Source: Pinibacter aurantiacus
Lineage (GTDB): Bacteria; Bacteroidota; Bacteroidia; Chitinophagales; Chitinophagaceae
Assembly: GCF_019130065.1 (NCBI RefSeq)
Contig: NZ_JAHSPG010000001.1
Coordinates: 806,001 to 870,000 of the forward strand
Direction: 5' to 3'
Length of the DNA stretch: 64,000 bases
Shown in pieces: positions 52,960 to 61,135 of this stretch. A program made the position numbers and the translations under genes. Position 1 is the first letter of the stretch, and every line of letters starts with the position of its first letter. A model generated the notes under the pieces. That model searched no databases. It was not told the DNA's origin and saw only the letters and a program-made list of their open reading frames with translations.

Positions 52960-53841
52960 TTAAACAGCAATTGAATGTACTTTGTTCCTGACACGCACCA
53001 TCTGTAATATCACTGCAACAAAAATCAGGAAGACACCTACATAAAATCCGTTGCTCAGGTATTTGTTTTCATGGAACAGAACGAAAGCCAGTAATATACC
53101 GTAAACCGGTTCGAGGTTATAAGTAAGGTTAACAGTAAAAGGTGATATATCTTTTAGAGCATCTAAAGATATGTAAAAAGCCAATACCGTACATAACCAG
53201 CTCAATATGAGCAACCACACCCAATCAAGCCCTGCGGGCAGCGAAAACCCAATATGTGAAGCCGATAAATAAAAGGGCATTATGCAGGATAATACAATGA
53301 ACCCTCCACTCAACTCATACAAGGTAACCGTTCCGGATTCATGTTTGGAAAGCAATTTTTTATTAAGAATGGTGAACAGCGATGCCAAGAAAGCCGCCAC
53401 TACTCCAAAAATGATCCCGATCTTATACTGAATATCGAAATGGAAGATCAATGCAATACCTACCACGGAAACCATACCAAGCAGCACTTCCTGGAAAGCT
53501 ATTCTTTTCCGCAGCAAAATTGGTTCCATCAATGCCGAAAAGAATCCCATGAGTGAAAGGCAAACCAACGATACCGAAACGTTTGCATACTTAATGCTCC
53601 CATAAAAAGCGACCCAGTGAGTGGCTACAATTGCACCCACTCCCACCATTTCCAATAAATCTTTAAAAGATACCGGAACGATCTTTTTCCTGAAAGCATA
53701 GATGACCCACAACGTAACCGCAGTGATCAGCATTCGGTACCAAACCAGCAATGATTCATTGAGAGTAATGAGTTTTCCTAATATACCAGTAATTCCCGCC
53801 AGGAAAACGGCTATGTGTAGTTTTATAAATGCACCCTTCAT
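52960..53841 (-). CDS. EamA-family (DMT superfamily) transporter
   Basis: 293 residues, ten predicted helices in two repeats of five (KLHIAVFLAGITGILGKLIT; FGVVAAFLASLFTILNKKLL). The YNLEPVYGILLAFVLFHENK motif near the end is typical of the second EamA repeat. Family members export amino acids, metabolites or drugs; substrate unknown. TGATCTTTG upstream is close to a -7 box. Confidence 0.9.
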   Translation of the reverse strand: MKGAFIKLHIAVFLAGITGILGKLITLNESLLVWYRMLITAVTLWVIYAFRKKIVPVSFKDLLEMVGVGAIVATHWVAFYGSIKYANVSVSLVCLSLMGFFSALMEPILLRKRIAFQEVLLGMVSVVGIALIFHFDIQYKIGIIFGVVAAFLASLFTILNKKLLSKHESGTVTLYELSGGFIVLSCIMPFYLSASHIGFSLPAGLDWVWLLILSWLCTVLAFYISLDALKDISPFTVNLTYNLEPVYGILLAFVLFHENKYLSNGFYVGVFLIFVAVILQMVRVRNKVHSIAV

Positions 53842-53867
53842 AATTGAATTTGCAAAGATCAGGGAAA

Positions 53868-53996
53868 AAGAACGCAGATCATCATGATTGTCATGATTTG
53901 ATATGATTTCTTTGAAAAGTACCCGCGGGAATCAAAGATGTAACAAGTATGAGGTACGATGTACGAAAGTCGTTCGGGTGTAATACATCGTACAGT
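53868..53996. repeat. Unpaired GAACGCAGAT/TCATGATTG arm and a TACGATGTAC hairpin
   Basis: Left-type arm 53868-53911 (GAACGCAGATCATCATG, ATTGTCATGATTTG). Separate hairpin 53951-53996: TACGATGTACGA with ATACATCGTACA. The latter shares words with 8523-8556. Confidence 0.8.
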
Positions 53997-54011
53997 TCTT
54001 ATCGGCGTTTT

Positions 54012-54048
54012 GCATAAAAAAAGGACCCGTAATAGTTACAGGTCCTTT
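54012..54048 (-). terminator. Intrinsic terminator of the glycosyltransferase gene at 54076
   Basis: Stem AAAGGACC/GGTCCTTT (54020-54027, 54041-54048), followed on the minus strand by TTTTATGC with 7 T in all. 28 nt past the stop. Confidence 0.88.
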
Positions 54049-54075
54049 CCTTTTAATAAATTCTGATAAAAAAGA

Positions 54076-54870
54076 TTATTTGGTTTTTGCAAAGACTTCT
54101 TTCTGGAAGCGCGGCATCACAACCACATCGTTATTTTTTACTCTGTTGCTATAATTTTTAAATAAGCTTTGCCAGCGAAGGTTCAATACACCCAAAATGC
54201 CTTCTTTTACAATGCCTTTGTTCATTTTAGAGGCACCATATTTCCTGTCCTGGAAAATAATAGGCACTTCTTTTATTTTAAAACCAAGTTTCCATGCGGC
54301 GAATTTCATTTCTATCTGGAATGCGTAACCAACAAACAGGATCTTGTCGAGATTAATGGTTCTCAACACATCGTTTGTGTAGCATACAAAACCTGCTGTA
54401 GAGTCCTTTACAGGAATCCAGGTGATCATGCGGGTATACAGGGAACCTCCTTTTGAGAGGACCACTCTATCCCATGGCCAGTTGACATTTCCACCACCTT
54501 TTACATAGCGGGAACCAACTGCCACATCTGCGCCCTGGTATTTGCAGGCGTCATACAAACGGCCGAGGTCTTTGGGATTGTGAGAAAAATCGGCGTCCAT
54601 TTCAAAAATGAACTGATAATTTCTGTTCAGGGCCCATTTGAACCCATGAATGTAGGCAGTACCTAAACCAAGCTTGCCCTTTCTTTCTTCAAGAAAAAGC
54701 TGACCGGGAAACTTCGACTGTAATTCTTTTACAATCTCCGCAGTCCCATCAGGAGAACCATCATCGATTACCAAAACATGAAAGTTTTCCTGCAATCCGA
54801 AGACCGCATGTAAGATATTGGAGATGTTTTCCTTCTCGTTGTAGGTAGGTATAATTACTATTTTTTCCAA
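54076..54870 (-). CDS. Polyprenol-phosphate mannosyltransferase-like GT2 (DPM1 type)
   Basis: 264 residues from a TTG start; none of ATG/GTG is available before the first strand EKIVIIPTYNEKENISNIL. Further motifs: VLVIDDGSPDGTAEIV, FEMDADFSHNPKDL with DAD, AVGSRYVKGGG, and QIEMKFAAWKLGFKIKEVPIIFQDRKYGASKMN. No C-terminal membrane helices, as in short bacterial DPM1 homologues. It should charge undecaprenyl phosphate with a sugar for protein or lipid glycosylation. Confidence 0.92.
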   Translation of the reverse strand: MEKIVIIPTYNEKENISNILHAVFGLQENFHVLVIDDGSPDGTAEIVKELQSKFPGQLFLEERKGKLGLGTAYIHGFKWALNRNYQFIFEMDADFSHNPKDLGRLYDACKYQGADVAVGSRYVKGGGNVNWPWDRVVLSKGGSLYTRMITWIPVKDSTAGFVCYTNDVLRTINLDKILFVGYAFQIEMKFAAWKLGFKIKEVPIIFQDRKYGASKMNKGIVKEGILGVLNLRWQSLFKNYSNRVKNNDVVVMPRFQKEVFAKTK

Positions 54871-54888
54871 GGCAAAAATATATTAATA

Positions 54889-54896
54889 CAAATGTA
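54889..54896 (-). promoter_or_regulatory. Candidate -7 boxes of the DPM1-like gene
   Basis: TACATTTG at 54889-54896 and TATTTTTG at 54873-54880 on the minus strand, both exact TAnnTTTG. Only the first leaves room for a leader before the TTG start at 54870. Confidence 0.5.
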
Positions 54897-54944
54897 GAAC
54901 TTTTAGCTGCTAACCATTTCCCAAATTTCGCACATATGTGCATT

Positions 54945-55715
54945 TTATCCCTTCTTTAACAATGTACGATTCAATATTTCAGTGAGTTTTTGCTTGGTAT
55001 GGAGTGGAAAATCGCCTTTCATCATCCAATCATAGTACTGAGGCTCCATTTTTAAAACTTCTGCTACGGAACGTCCTTTGTATTTACCGAAGTTGAAGAT
55101 TTCCACGCCTTTACCATCCATGATAAAGCGGCGGGCAAAGTCGACGATCATGTCATCTCCCGTAAATTTAAGGATTTCGTCAATTGTGCTACCAAGATTT
55201 GGATAACGTTGTACCTGCGCCACCAGGATTTCCAGTGTAGCAGTTGCGTCGGCCTCGGCGCTGTGGGCGTCTGTCAAGTCTTTTTCACAGTAAAACTTGT
55301 AAGCTGCACTCAAAGTACGCTGCTCCATGAGGTGAAATACCTTTTGAACATCCACCAGTTTGCGGTTTTTCATGTCCAGCTCAATTCCGGAACGCAGAAA
55401 TTCCTCCATCAACATGGGAATGTCGAAACGGTTGGAATTGTAACCGGCAAGATCCGTATTGTCCAGAAACTGTTTGATTTCGTTTGCAACGGACTTAAAG
55501 GTCGGTGCATCCTTCACCATTTCATCCGTAATGCCATGAACAGCAGTTGTTACCGCTGGAATAGGCATGCCGGGATTGATGAGCTTGCGCTTCACCGTTT
55601 TCGTACCATCCGTAAGCATTTTTACAATGGCAATCTCCACAATACGGTCCGTACTTAAATTAACGCCTGTCGTTTCCAGATCAATAAATGCTAAAGGACG
55701 TGCTAATGATAACAT
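54945..55715 (-). CDS. DnaQ-family 3-5 exonuclease with DUF3820-like tail
   Basis: 256 residues. DEDDh exonuclease: FIDLETTG (D12, E14), VHGITDEM, GYNSNRFDIPMLMEEF, and HSAEADATATLEI with the H..D pair. The C-terminal 60 residues (FNFGKYKGRSVAEVLKMEPQ, YYDWMMKGDFPLHTKQKLTE) match a small domain found in phage and bacterial exonucleases. It may proofread or act in repair; it is not clearly the DNA polymerase III epsilon subunit. Starts 36 nt past mpl stop, with a repeat arm between. Confidence 0.88.
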   Translation of the reverse strand: MLSLARPLAFIDLETTGVNLSTDRIVEIAIVKMLTDGTKTVKRKLINPGMPIPAVTTAVHGITDEMVKDAPTFKSVANEIKQFLDNTDLAGYNSNRFDIPMLMEEFLRSGIELDMKNRKLVDVQKVFHLMEQRTLSAAYKFYCEKDLTDAHSAEADATATLEILVAQVQRYPNLGSTIDEILKFTGDDMIVDFARRFIMDGKGVEIFNFGKYKGRSVAEVLKMEPQYYDWMMKGDFPLHTKQKLTEILNRTLLKKG

Positions 55716-55718
55716 GAA

Positions 55719-55745
55719 TATTAGAAATTAGGTATTAGAAATTAG
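55719..55745. repeat. ATTAGAAATTAGG arm before the exonuclease start
   Basis: Lone array of AATTAGG words on the + strand; in gene direction it is the complementary type and lies just before a start codon, as elsewhere. Confidence 0.75.
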
Positions 55746-55750
55746 TATTT

Positions 55751-57103
55751 TCAAACGATCTCTTTCGCAAAAGTAAGAATATCCAACCCATCATAATTAC
55801 CGGAGCTCATTAAAAGAAGGTTGGCGTCTTTATAATCTTGCTTTTGCAGCCACTCCTGCAGTTTGTTTTTGTCGTTGATCACCACCAGGCCCTTCTTATC
55901 AAAACCCTTCTCAACCACCGACGGATCAAGCGGTGGCATCCTTTTCAATTCAAGTGCATGGTTGCTGTAGAAGACTACCGCTTCGTCTGCTTTGTCCATC
56001 GCGCCTTTGTATTCGCTCATGAATTTTTCATTCAGGCTGCTAAATGTATGCAGTTCAAAAACGGCAATTAGTTTTCTGTTGGGAAACTGTTGCTTTACCG
56101 CATCTATCGTTGCTTTTGCTTTTGAAGGAGCATGGGCAAAATCACGGTAAACATTTGTCCCTTCGTTCTTTGCAAGCAATTCCAATCTTTTGGAAGCGCC
56201 TGTAAAACTCGCTATTGCATTGAGGAAACTAGCAGTGTCAATACCGGCTTCTTTGCATGCATAGTAAGCTGCATGCATGTTAAGGAGGTTGTGATTTCCG
56301 AAGACATTTAAAGTAGCCGTTTGATTATCAATGGTCACTTTTGTTTGTCCGTTCTCGATCGTGTGGGCCGGAATTGCGTAGGCAATTTTGCGAACGGTAG
56401 AAGGATGTTCAGCAACCAATTTCTTCAACACTTCATCGGTTTCGTTGTAAATCAGCACGCCTCCCGGTTCAATTTTGTCGATAAATATGTTGAATTGTTC
56501 CAAATAAAAATCGAAGGTCGGAAACACATTGATGTGATCCCAGGCAATGCCCGTGATAATGGCCACATGGGGAAATAAAAAGTGAAACTTTGGTCTTTTT
56601 TCTATCACACTTGCCGGGTATTCGTCGCCTTCACAAACGATCAACGGGGCATTGGTAATGGCAACAGACTGATCGAAGCCTTCGAGTTTTGCGCCCACCA
56701 GGTAATCAAATGCTTTCCCGGAATTTTTTAACACGTGCATGATCATGGAAGTGGTAGTGGTTTTGCCGTGGCTTCCTCCTACAACAATGCGTTTTTTATT
56801 CTTGCTTTCTTCGTAAATATATTCTGGAAATGAATGAATACTCAGGTTGAGGGATTTAGCCTTTTGCAACTCAGGATTGTCTTCGCGGGCATGCATTCCC
56901 AAAATAACAGCGTCAATGTCAGCTGTGATCTTTTCCGGATACCAGCCATCTTTTTCAGGCAAAATTCCTTCCCTTTGAAGATTGGATTTTGCAGGTTCAA
57001 AAATTTCATCATCGCTGCCTGTTACTATATATCCTTTCCTTTTCAGTGCAATGGCCAGCTGATGCATTACACTACCTCCTATTGCTATAAAGTGAACTTT
57101 CAT
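55751..57103 (-). CDS. mpl: UDP-N-acetylmuramate:L-alanyl-gamma-D-glutamyl-meso-diaminopimelate ligase
   Basis: 450 residues. Mur-ligase fold: HFIAIGGSVMHQLAIALKRKG at the N-terminus, P-loop GSHGKTTTT, VCEGDEYPASVIEKRPKF, ITGIAWDHINVFP, FGNHNLLNMHAAYYACKEAG and the C-terminal DFAHAPSKAKATIDAVKQQF. Mpl attaches recovered murein tripeptide to UDP-MurNAc, so it recycles peptidoglycan. The absence of a MurC-type start (GIGGIGMS) and the HAREDNPELQ and DEYPASV motifs favour Mpl over MurC. Confidence 0.92.
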   Translation of the reverse strand: MKVHFIAIGGSVMHQLAIALKRKGYIVTGSDDEIFEPAKSNLQREGILPEKDGWYPEKITADIDAVILGMHAREDNPELQKAKSLNLSIHSFPEYIYEESKNKKRIVVGGSHGKTTTTSMIMHVLKNSGKAFDYLVGAKLEGFDQSVAITNAPLIVCEGDEYPASVIEKRPKFHFLFPHVAIITGIAWDHINVFPTFDFYLEQFNIFIDKIEPGGVLIYNETDEVLKKLVAEHPSTVRKIAYAIPAHTIENGQTKVTIDNQTATLNVFGNHNLLNMHAAYYACKEAGIDTASFLNAIASFTGASKRLELLAKNEGTNVYRDFAHAPSKAKATIDAVKQQFPNRKLIAVFELHTFSSLNEKFMSEYKGAMDKADEAVVFYSNHALELKRMPPLDPSVVEKGFDKKGLVVINDKNKLQEWLQKQDYKDANLLLMSSGNYDGLDILTFAKEIV

Positions 57104-57109
57104 ATGAAT

Positions 57110-57237
57110 TTGTGAGTTTTGAGTAATGCCTGCCCGACTAAGTCTGCAGGCGGGAGTTTTGAGTGGCTGATTTTAAGTTGAATAGCTCGCTTTTTCGCGT
57201 ATGCTTACTCATAACTCAAAACTCACAACTCATAACT
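57110..57237. repeat. GAGTTTTGAG / CTCAAAAC arms with a GCCTGC palindrome
   Basis: Left arm 57110-57127 (TGTGAGTTTTGAG) and right arm 57208-57237 (CTCATAACTCAAAACTC, ACAACTCATAAC). Between them lies GCCTGC..GCAGGCGGG (57128-57153). Confidence 0.82.
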
Positions 57238-57443
57238 TGCGCTGCAAATATGCATTAAAAAAAATTCCTTTTTCTCTTGCGTAATTAAATATTATGGCGC
57301 ATCTTTGCTTATAGTTTAAATAACTCCTAATAGTCCTATAGTACCAACACCAATACCTCTCTCCGTTTTCCTTTGAATTCCCATTTAATTGTTGCATGAT
57401 GCTACCCTGTAGCACCTTCTTTTTTAACTTTAAATACCAGAAA

Positions 57444-57557
57444 ATGAAAACTACACTATTTATTGTGTTGGCACTTGTTGCTACCTTGGCTTTAACATCA
57501 TGCGCTTCATCTAGAAGTGGTTGCAAGATGACTGCTGGCATGGTTGGCTACAGATAA
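57444..57557 (+). CDS. 37-residue lipoprotein, unrecognised
   Basis: ATG at 57444, stop TAA at 57555-57557. Sequence: 17-residue signal MKTTLFIVLALVATLAL, lipobox ALTSC (Cys19), then a short mature part with GCKMTAGMVGYR. Similar tiny lipoproteins ending in a GC...GY motif occur in Bacteroidota (recalled, not searched). It has a long 5-prime leader of ~200 nt with no other feature seen and a clear terminator 30 nt after the stop. Function unknown. Confidence 0.75.
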   Translation: MKTTLFIVLALVATLALTSCASSRSGCKMTAGMVGYR

Positions 57558-57585
57558 TCTATTTAACTTTTTAAATAATTGACTT

Positions 57586-57621
57586 AAGGTTACTTTTGCA
57601 CATCGCAAGGGTAACCTTTTT
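57586..57621 (+). terminator. Intrinsic terminator of the small lipoprotein gene
   Basis: Stem AAGGTTAC/GTAACCTT (57586-57593, 57611-57618), followed by TTT. TACTTTTG inside the hairpin (57591-57598) is also a possible -7 box for the next gene. Confidence 0.8.
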
Positions 57622-57661
57622 AAATTATTTGGACTTATGACATGAGCATGGCCAAAATAAA

Positions 57662-58003
57662 ATGAAAACCAGACAGATGAAATGGAATATTTTGAGTTCT
57701 GAGCAACAATTGGACGAAATAAAGAGGAATTCTAACACAAAGCCACAAGTAATTTTCAAACATTCTACCCGCTGCTCCGTAAGCAGCATGGCTAAGAACA
57801 GGCTTGATAAAGAACAGGAAAACGAAAAAGCTGATTTCCACTATCTTGATCTTATAGCACACCGCAATATTTCCAATAAAATTGCTGAAGAGTTCAGCAT
57901 CAGACACGAATCCCCACAGATATTACTGATTAAAAATGGCGAATGCGTTTACGACGAAAGCCACATGGGGATTAATATGGGGGAAATCGAGGAGAAGTTT
58001 TAA
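57662..58003 (+). CDS. ytxJ: Bacillithiol-system redox protein YtxJ
   Basis: 113 residues, thioredoxin-like. VIFKHSTRCSVSSMAKNRLD holds the active Cys in the place of the usual CP(x)S motif; YLDLIAHRNISNKIAEEFSI and ESPQILLIKNGECVYDESHM follow. YtxJ is a proposed monothiol bacilliredoxin acting with bacillithiol, which Bacteroidota make. The ATG at 57662 is used; a later ATG at 57677 would also leave the fold intact. The TAA stop merges with a repeat arm. Confidence 0.88.
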   Translation: MKTRQMKWNILSSEQQLDEIKRNSNTKPQVIFKHSTRCSVSSMAKNRLDKEQENEKADFHYLDLIAHRNISNKIAEEFSIRHESPQILLIKNGECVYDESHMGINMGEIEEKF

Positions 58004-58104
58004 TGACTGAATAACTGATTAACTGAATAACTGAGTGTTACATTCTATCATGCACTATGAATTTGAACATTCAGTTATTCAGTTATTGAGTTACTCAGTT
58101 ATTC
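58003..58104. repeat. ACTGAATA-type hairpin between convergent genes
   Basis: Left arm 58003-58034 and right arm 58068-58104, loop 33 nt with a sequence unlike copies A/B. Both arms touch or include the stop codons of the two flanking genes. Confidence 0.9.
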
Positions 58105-58719
58105 ACTGGCTTTCGCTGGCTCGCCCGCAGCTCCGAAGTCAAGCACATCCTGCGTCTCGCCGCAATTCAACATTTTACTTCCGAAGTATGGGTTTTTAAT
58201 TTCTTCCAGCTGGCTCAACCATGCTGCACCTGCGTTGTTAAACGCCATTGGGCAAAACTGATGATAGATCTTTTGTTTGTCGTAACGAACAGTTCTTACA
58301 AGGTCGTACATAGCGTCAGAGATCATCTGGAACTCTTTTCTTTTTGCTTCAATATCTTTTTCTCCTACCAAACCTTTCGCTGAACCACTGATGGTACCAG
58401 TATACGATTGTGCGGTTGACTGCAGTGCACCCGTTGAATCTGTCAAGGCTTTCACATTTAAACTATCCGCGTCAACTGCCAACTTTTTCGCTGCGGCATT
58501 GGCCTTTGCCGAATCCGTTGCTACCAAAGCATCTTTCAATTCGAAATAATTGCCGAGCAATTTCTCAAAAGACTGGTTAAACTCGTTTGAATTTTTACTG
58601 ACTACTGGCGCTGGTGCCGCCACTTCCTCTTTTTGCTCTTCTGCTTTCTTGTTGCCGCCGCCACCGCAGGAAATAATGAATGCCGAACCGATTACTGTTG
58701 CTATTAACAACTTTTTCAT
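58099..58719 (-). CDS. DUF3347 lipoprotein
   Basis: 206 residues. Lipobox FIISC (Cys18) then a Glu/Ala/Pro-rich linker. C-terminal DUF3347 region: LLGNYFELKDALVATDSAKAN, YHQFCPMAFNNAGAAWLSQL and EEIKNPYFGSKMLNCGET. This domain occurs in the CusB-type metal-efflux adaptors and in stand-alone lipoproteins; the Cys and Met of QFCPM and MLNCG suggest copper binding. No metal operon is adjacent. Confidence 0.88.
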   Translation of the reverse strand: MKKLLIATVIGSAFIISCGGGGNKKAEEQKEEVAAPAPVVSKNSNEFNQSFEKLLGNYFELKDALVATDSAKANAAAKKLAVDADSLNVKALTDSTGALQSTAQSYTGTISGSAKGLVGEKDIEAKRKEFQMISDAMYDLVRTVRYDKQKIYHQFCPMAFNNAGAAWLSQLEEIKNPYFGSKMLNCGETQDVLDFGAAGEPAKASE

Positions 58720-58726
58720 CTTTTTT

Positions 58727-58818
58727 GTAAGTTTTGAGTTTTAAGTTTTGAGTTTTGAGTGGGAAATCGCCTCTAAAAACCCATTTTCAAATTACCAAAT
58801 TTTCAAATTTTCAAATTG
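58727..58818. repeat. Two unlike arms in the divergent spacer
   Basis: Left-type AAGTTTTGAGTTTTAAG words (58727-58760) and right-type CATTTTCAAATTACC words (58782-58818). They belong to different families yet follow the same left/right rule. 58819-58983 shows nothing recognised. Confidence 0.82.
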
Positions 58819-58983
58819 TTCCACTTTTCAAAGATACCTAAAGGATTTACTCCTCTGAATGAATTATTTTTGCATCCCATTGCCGGGAAAATTTTTTCTT
58901 TTGGCAATTTATTAAATACTAATAAAATCAATCGTCTTTTTCACTATTGATAATCAATTAGAAAAAGAATCGTCGCAAAAATT

Positions 58984-60951
58984 ATGTTAATAGGTTTACA
59001 GAACGTTACGTTTGAATTTGGTGCAAGAACAATAGTGGAAGATGCTACCTGGCACATTCAGCCGAATGAGCGCATTGGTCTCATTGGCTATAATGGAACG
59101 GGAAAATCAACACTGCTAAAAGTGCTGGTGGGTGAATATCTGCCCTCAAAAGGAACTGTGGAAAGAAGCCGCGGCACGACAATAGGTTATCTTCACCAGG
59201 ATCTTTTAAGCTTTGATACCAATGACAGCATTTTGAGAGTTGCCCTCGGCGCTTTTGAAAGAGTATTGCAACTTGAAAAAGAAATTGAAGAGTTGGGGAT
59301 CGAACTGGAGAAAACAGGTGACGAAAAAACTTTGCATGAATACACGGACCGTCTACATGAAATGGATACGCTCGACGGTTACAATATTCACCATAAAACG
59401 GAAGAAGTTTTGCAGGGTCTTGGCTTTAGTAATGCCGATCTTGAAAGACCTTACAAAGAATACAGCGGTGGTTGGCGTATGCGCGTGCTACTGGCAAAAA
59501 TGATCCTGCAGCAACCTGATGTATTGCTGCTGGATGAGCCGACGAACCACCTTGACCTTCCTTCTATCGAATGGTTGGAAAAATACCTGACACACTACAA
59601 AGGCTCAGTAGTAATTGTGAGTCACGATAAATATTTTCTTAACCGAATGGTGACTAAGATCGTTGAAATATATCAACGTGAAATTCACCAATACACGGGC
59701 AACTTCGAGTATTACGAAAAGGAAAAAGAACTGCGTGTAGAAATGCAGCAGCGTGCGTTTGAAAACCAGCAGGATTATATTCGTCAGCAGGAACGCTTTA
59801 TCGAGCGCTTTAAAGCCAAAGCCAGTAAGGCGGCGCAGGCGCAAAGTGTGCAGAAACGACTTGACAAAATTGATCGTATTGAAGATGTGGAGATTGAAAG
59901 ACCGAATATCAGGATCAACTTCCAGGTTGATAAAATACCGGGCAGGGTGCTCGCCACGTTGAAACACGTTACCAAAAGATTCGGCGACAATACGATCGTG
60001 GAAAATGCATCGGCTGAAATAGATCGCGGAGATAAGATCGCATTGATCGGGGCGAATGGTAAAGGTAAGTCTACCCTGCTGCGCATCATTGCGGGTGTGG
60101 AGCAATTCAGCGAAGGTGAAAGAGTTTGGGGCCATAACGTGCAGGAAAGTTTTTATGCCCAGCACCAATTGGAAGATTTGAACCTGAACAACACGATTCT
60201 GGATGAAATGAAGGAATGCGGCAGCCAGAAGACTGATGTGGAGTTGCGTACTTTATTGGGTTGTTTCCTGTTTGGCGGTGAAGCGGTTGATAAAAAAATC
60301 AAGGTATTAAGCGGAGGAGAAAAAGCAAGGGTTGCACTCGCAAAAACGATCGTAAGCAAGGCCAACTTCCTTATGCTTGATGAGCCTACGAACCACCTTG
60401 ACATGCACTCTGTTGAGCTTTTGATTGAGGCTTTGAAAAAATACGAGGGCAGTCTTATCCTGGTGAGTCACGACCGTTATTTCGTTCAAAAAACGGCGAA
60501 CAAAATATGGGAAATTGACAACCATGAGATCAAAGAATTTAAAGGCACTTACGACGAATATGTAGAGTGGAAAGAAAGAATGGCTTTGCAACAAAAAAAC
60601 GCTGAAAAAGCTGAAAAACCTGCTAAAGCAGAGGTTAAACCAGAACCGGCTCCGGCGCCAAAACCTGTTGCCAGTAACAACAACCAGGGAAACGCCATAA
60701 ACAAGGAAGCGCAGAAAGAACTGCAAAAGCAACAAAGGCAGTTTCAACAATTGGAAGAAAAAATTAACAAGTTGAAAACACAACAGGCAAAGCTGCAAGA
60801 ACAACTTGGTAATCCTGAAACATATTCCGATAAAGGAAAATTCACGCAAACTGAAAGCGACTACAAAAAAGTGAGCGACGAAATCGCTCAGCTAAATGCC
60901 CAGTACGAAACGATTTTCGAAAAGATCGTGGAGTTGGAAGCGCAGGTGTAA
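58984..60951 (+). CDS. ABC-F family ATPase (Uup-like)
   Basis: 655 residues, soluble. Two ABC domains: GYNGTGKST with YSGGWRMRV and LLLDEPTNHLD; GANGKGKST with LSGGEKARVAL and LMLDEPTNHLD. The ~80-residue linker (RQQERFIERFKAKASKAAQA) is the P-site-tRNA-interacting motif. A Pro/Ala-rich stretch leads to a C-terminal coiled coil (QKELQKQQRQFQQLEEKINK), as in Uup. ABC-F proteins relieve stalled ribosomes; Uup also affects transposon excision in E. coli. The TAA stop runs into a repeat arm. Confidence 0.95.
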   Translation: MLIGLQNVTFEFGARTIVEDATWHIQPNERIGLIGYNGTGKSTLLKVLVGEYLPSKGTVERSRGTTIGYLHQDLLSFDTNDSILRVALGAFERVLQLEKEIEELGIELEKTGDEKTLHEYTDRLHEMDTLDGYNIHHKTEEVLQGLGFSNADLERPYKEYSGGWRMRVLLAKMILQQPDVLLLDEPTNHLDLPSIEWLEKYLTHYKGSVVIVSHDKYFLNRMVTKIVEIYQREIHQYTGNFEYYEKEKELRVEMQQRAFENQQDYIRQQERFIERFKAKASKAAQAQSVQKRLDKIDRIEDVEIERPNIRINFQVDKIPGRVLATLKHVTKRFGDNTIVENASAEIDRGDKIALIGANGKGKSTLLRIIAGVEQFSEGERVWGHNVQESFYAQHQLEDLNLNNTILDEMKECGSQKTDVELRTLLGCFLFGGEAVDKKIKVLSGGEKARVALAKTIVSKANFLMLDEPTNHLDMHSVELLIEALKKYEGSLILVSHDRYFVQKTANKIWEIDNHEIKEFKGTYDEYVEWKERMALQQKNAEKAEKPAKAEVKPEPAPAPKPVASNNNQGNAINKEAQKELQKQQRQFQQLEEKINKLKTQQAKLQEQLGNPETYSDKGKFTQTESDYKKVSDEIAQLNAQYETIFEKIVELEAQV

Positions 60952-61092
60952 TAACTGAATAACTGAATGACTGAATAACTGAGTAATTCGAATGCTCAAC
61001 GCAGAACGCTTAACGCAGCGTTTTTGGGTTGAGCATTCTGCATTAACCGTTAAACCATTCAGTTATTCAGTTACTCAGTTATTCAGTTATTC
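60950..61092. repeat. ACTGAATA-type element with nested AATGCTCAAC hairpin
   Basis: Outer left 60950-60983, outer right 61056-61092. The loop contains AATGCTCAAC/GTTGAGCATT and GAACGCTTAACGCAGCG words, a second hairpin inside the first. Confidence 0.88.
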
Positions 61093-61135
61093 TTTATTCC
61101 CTTTTCTTCCTTAGATTCGTGTCACAACAGCATGT

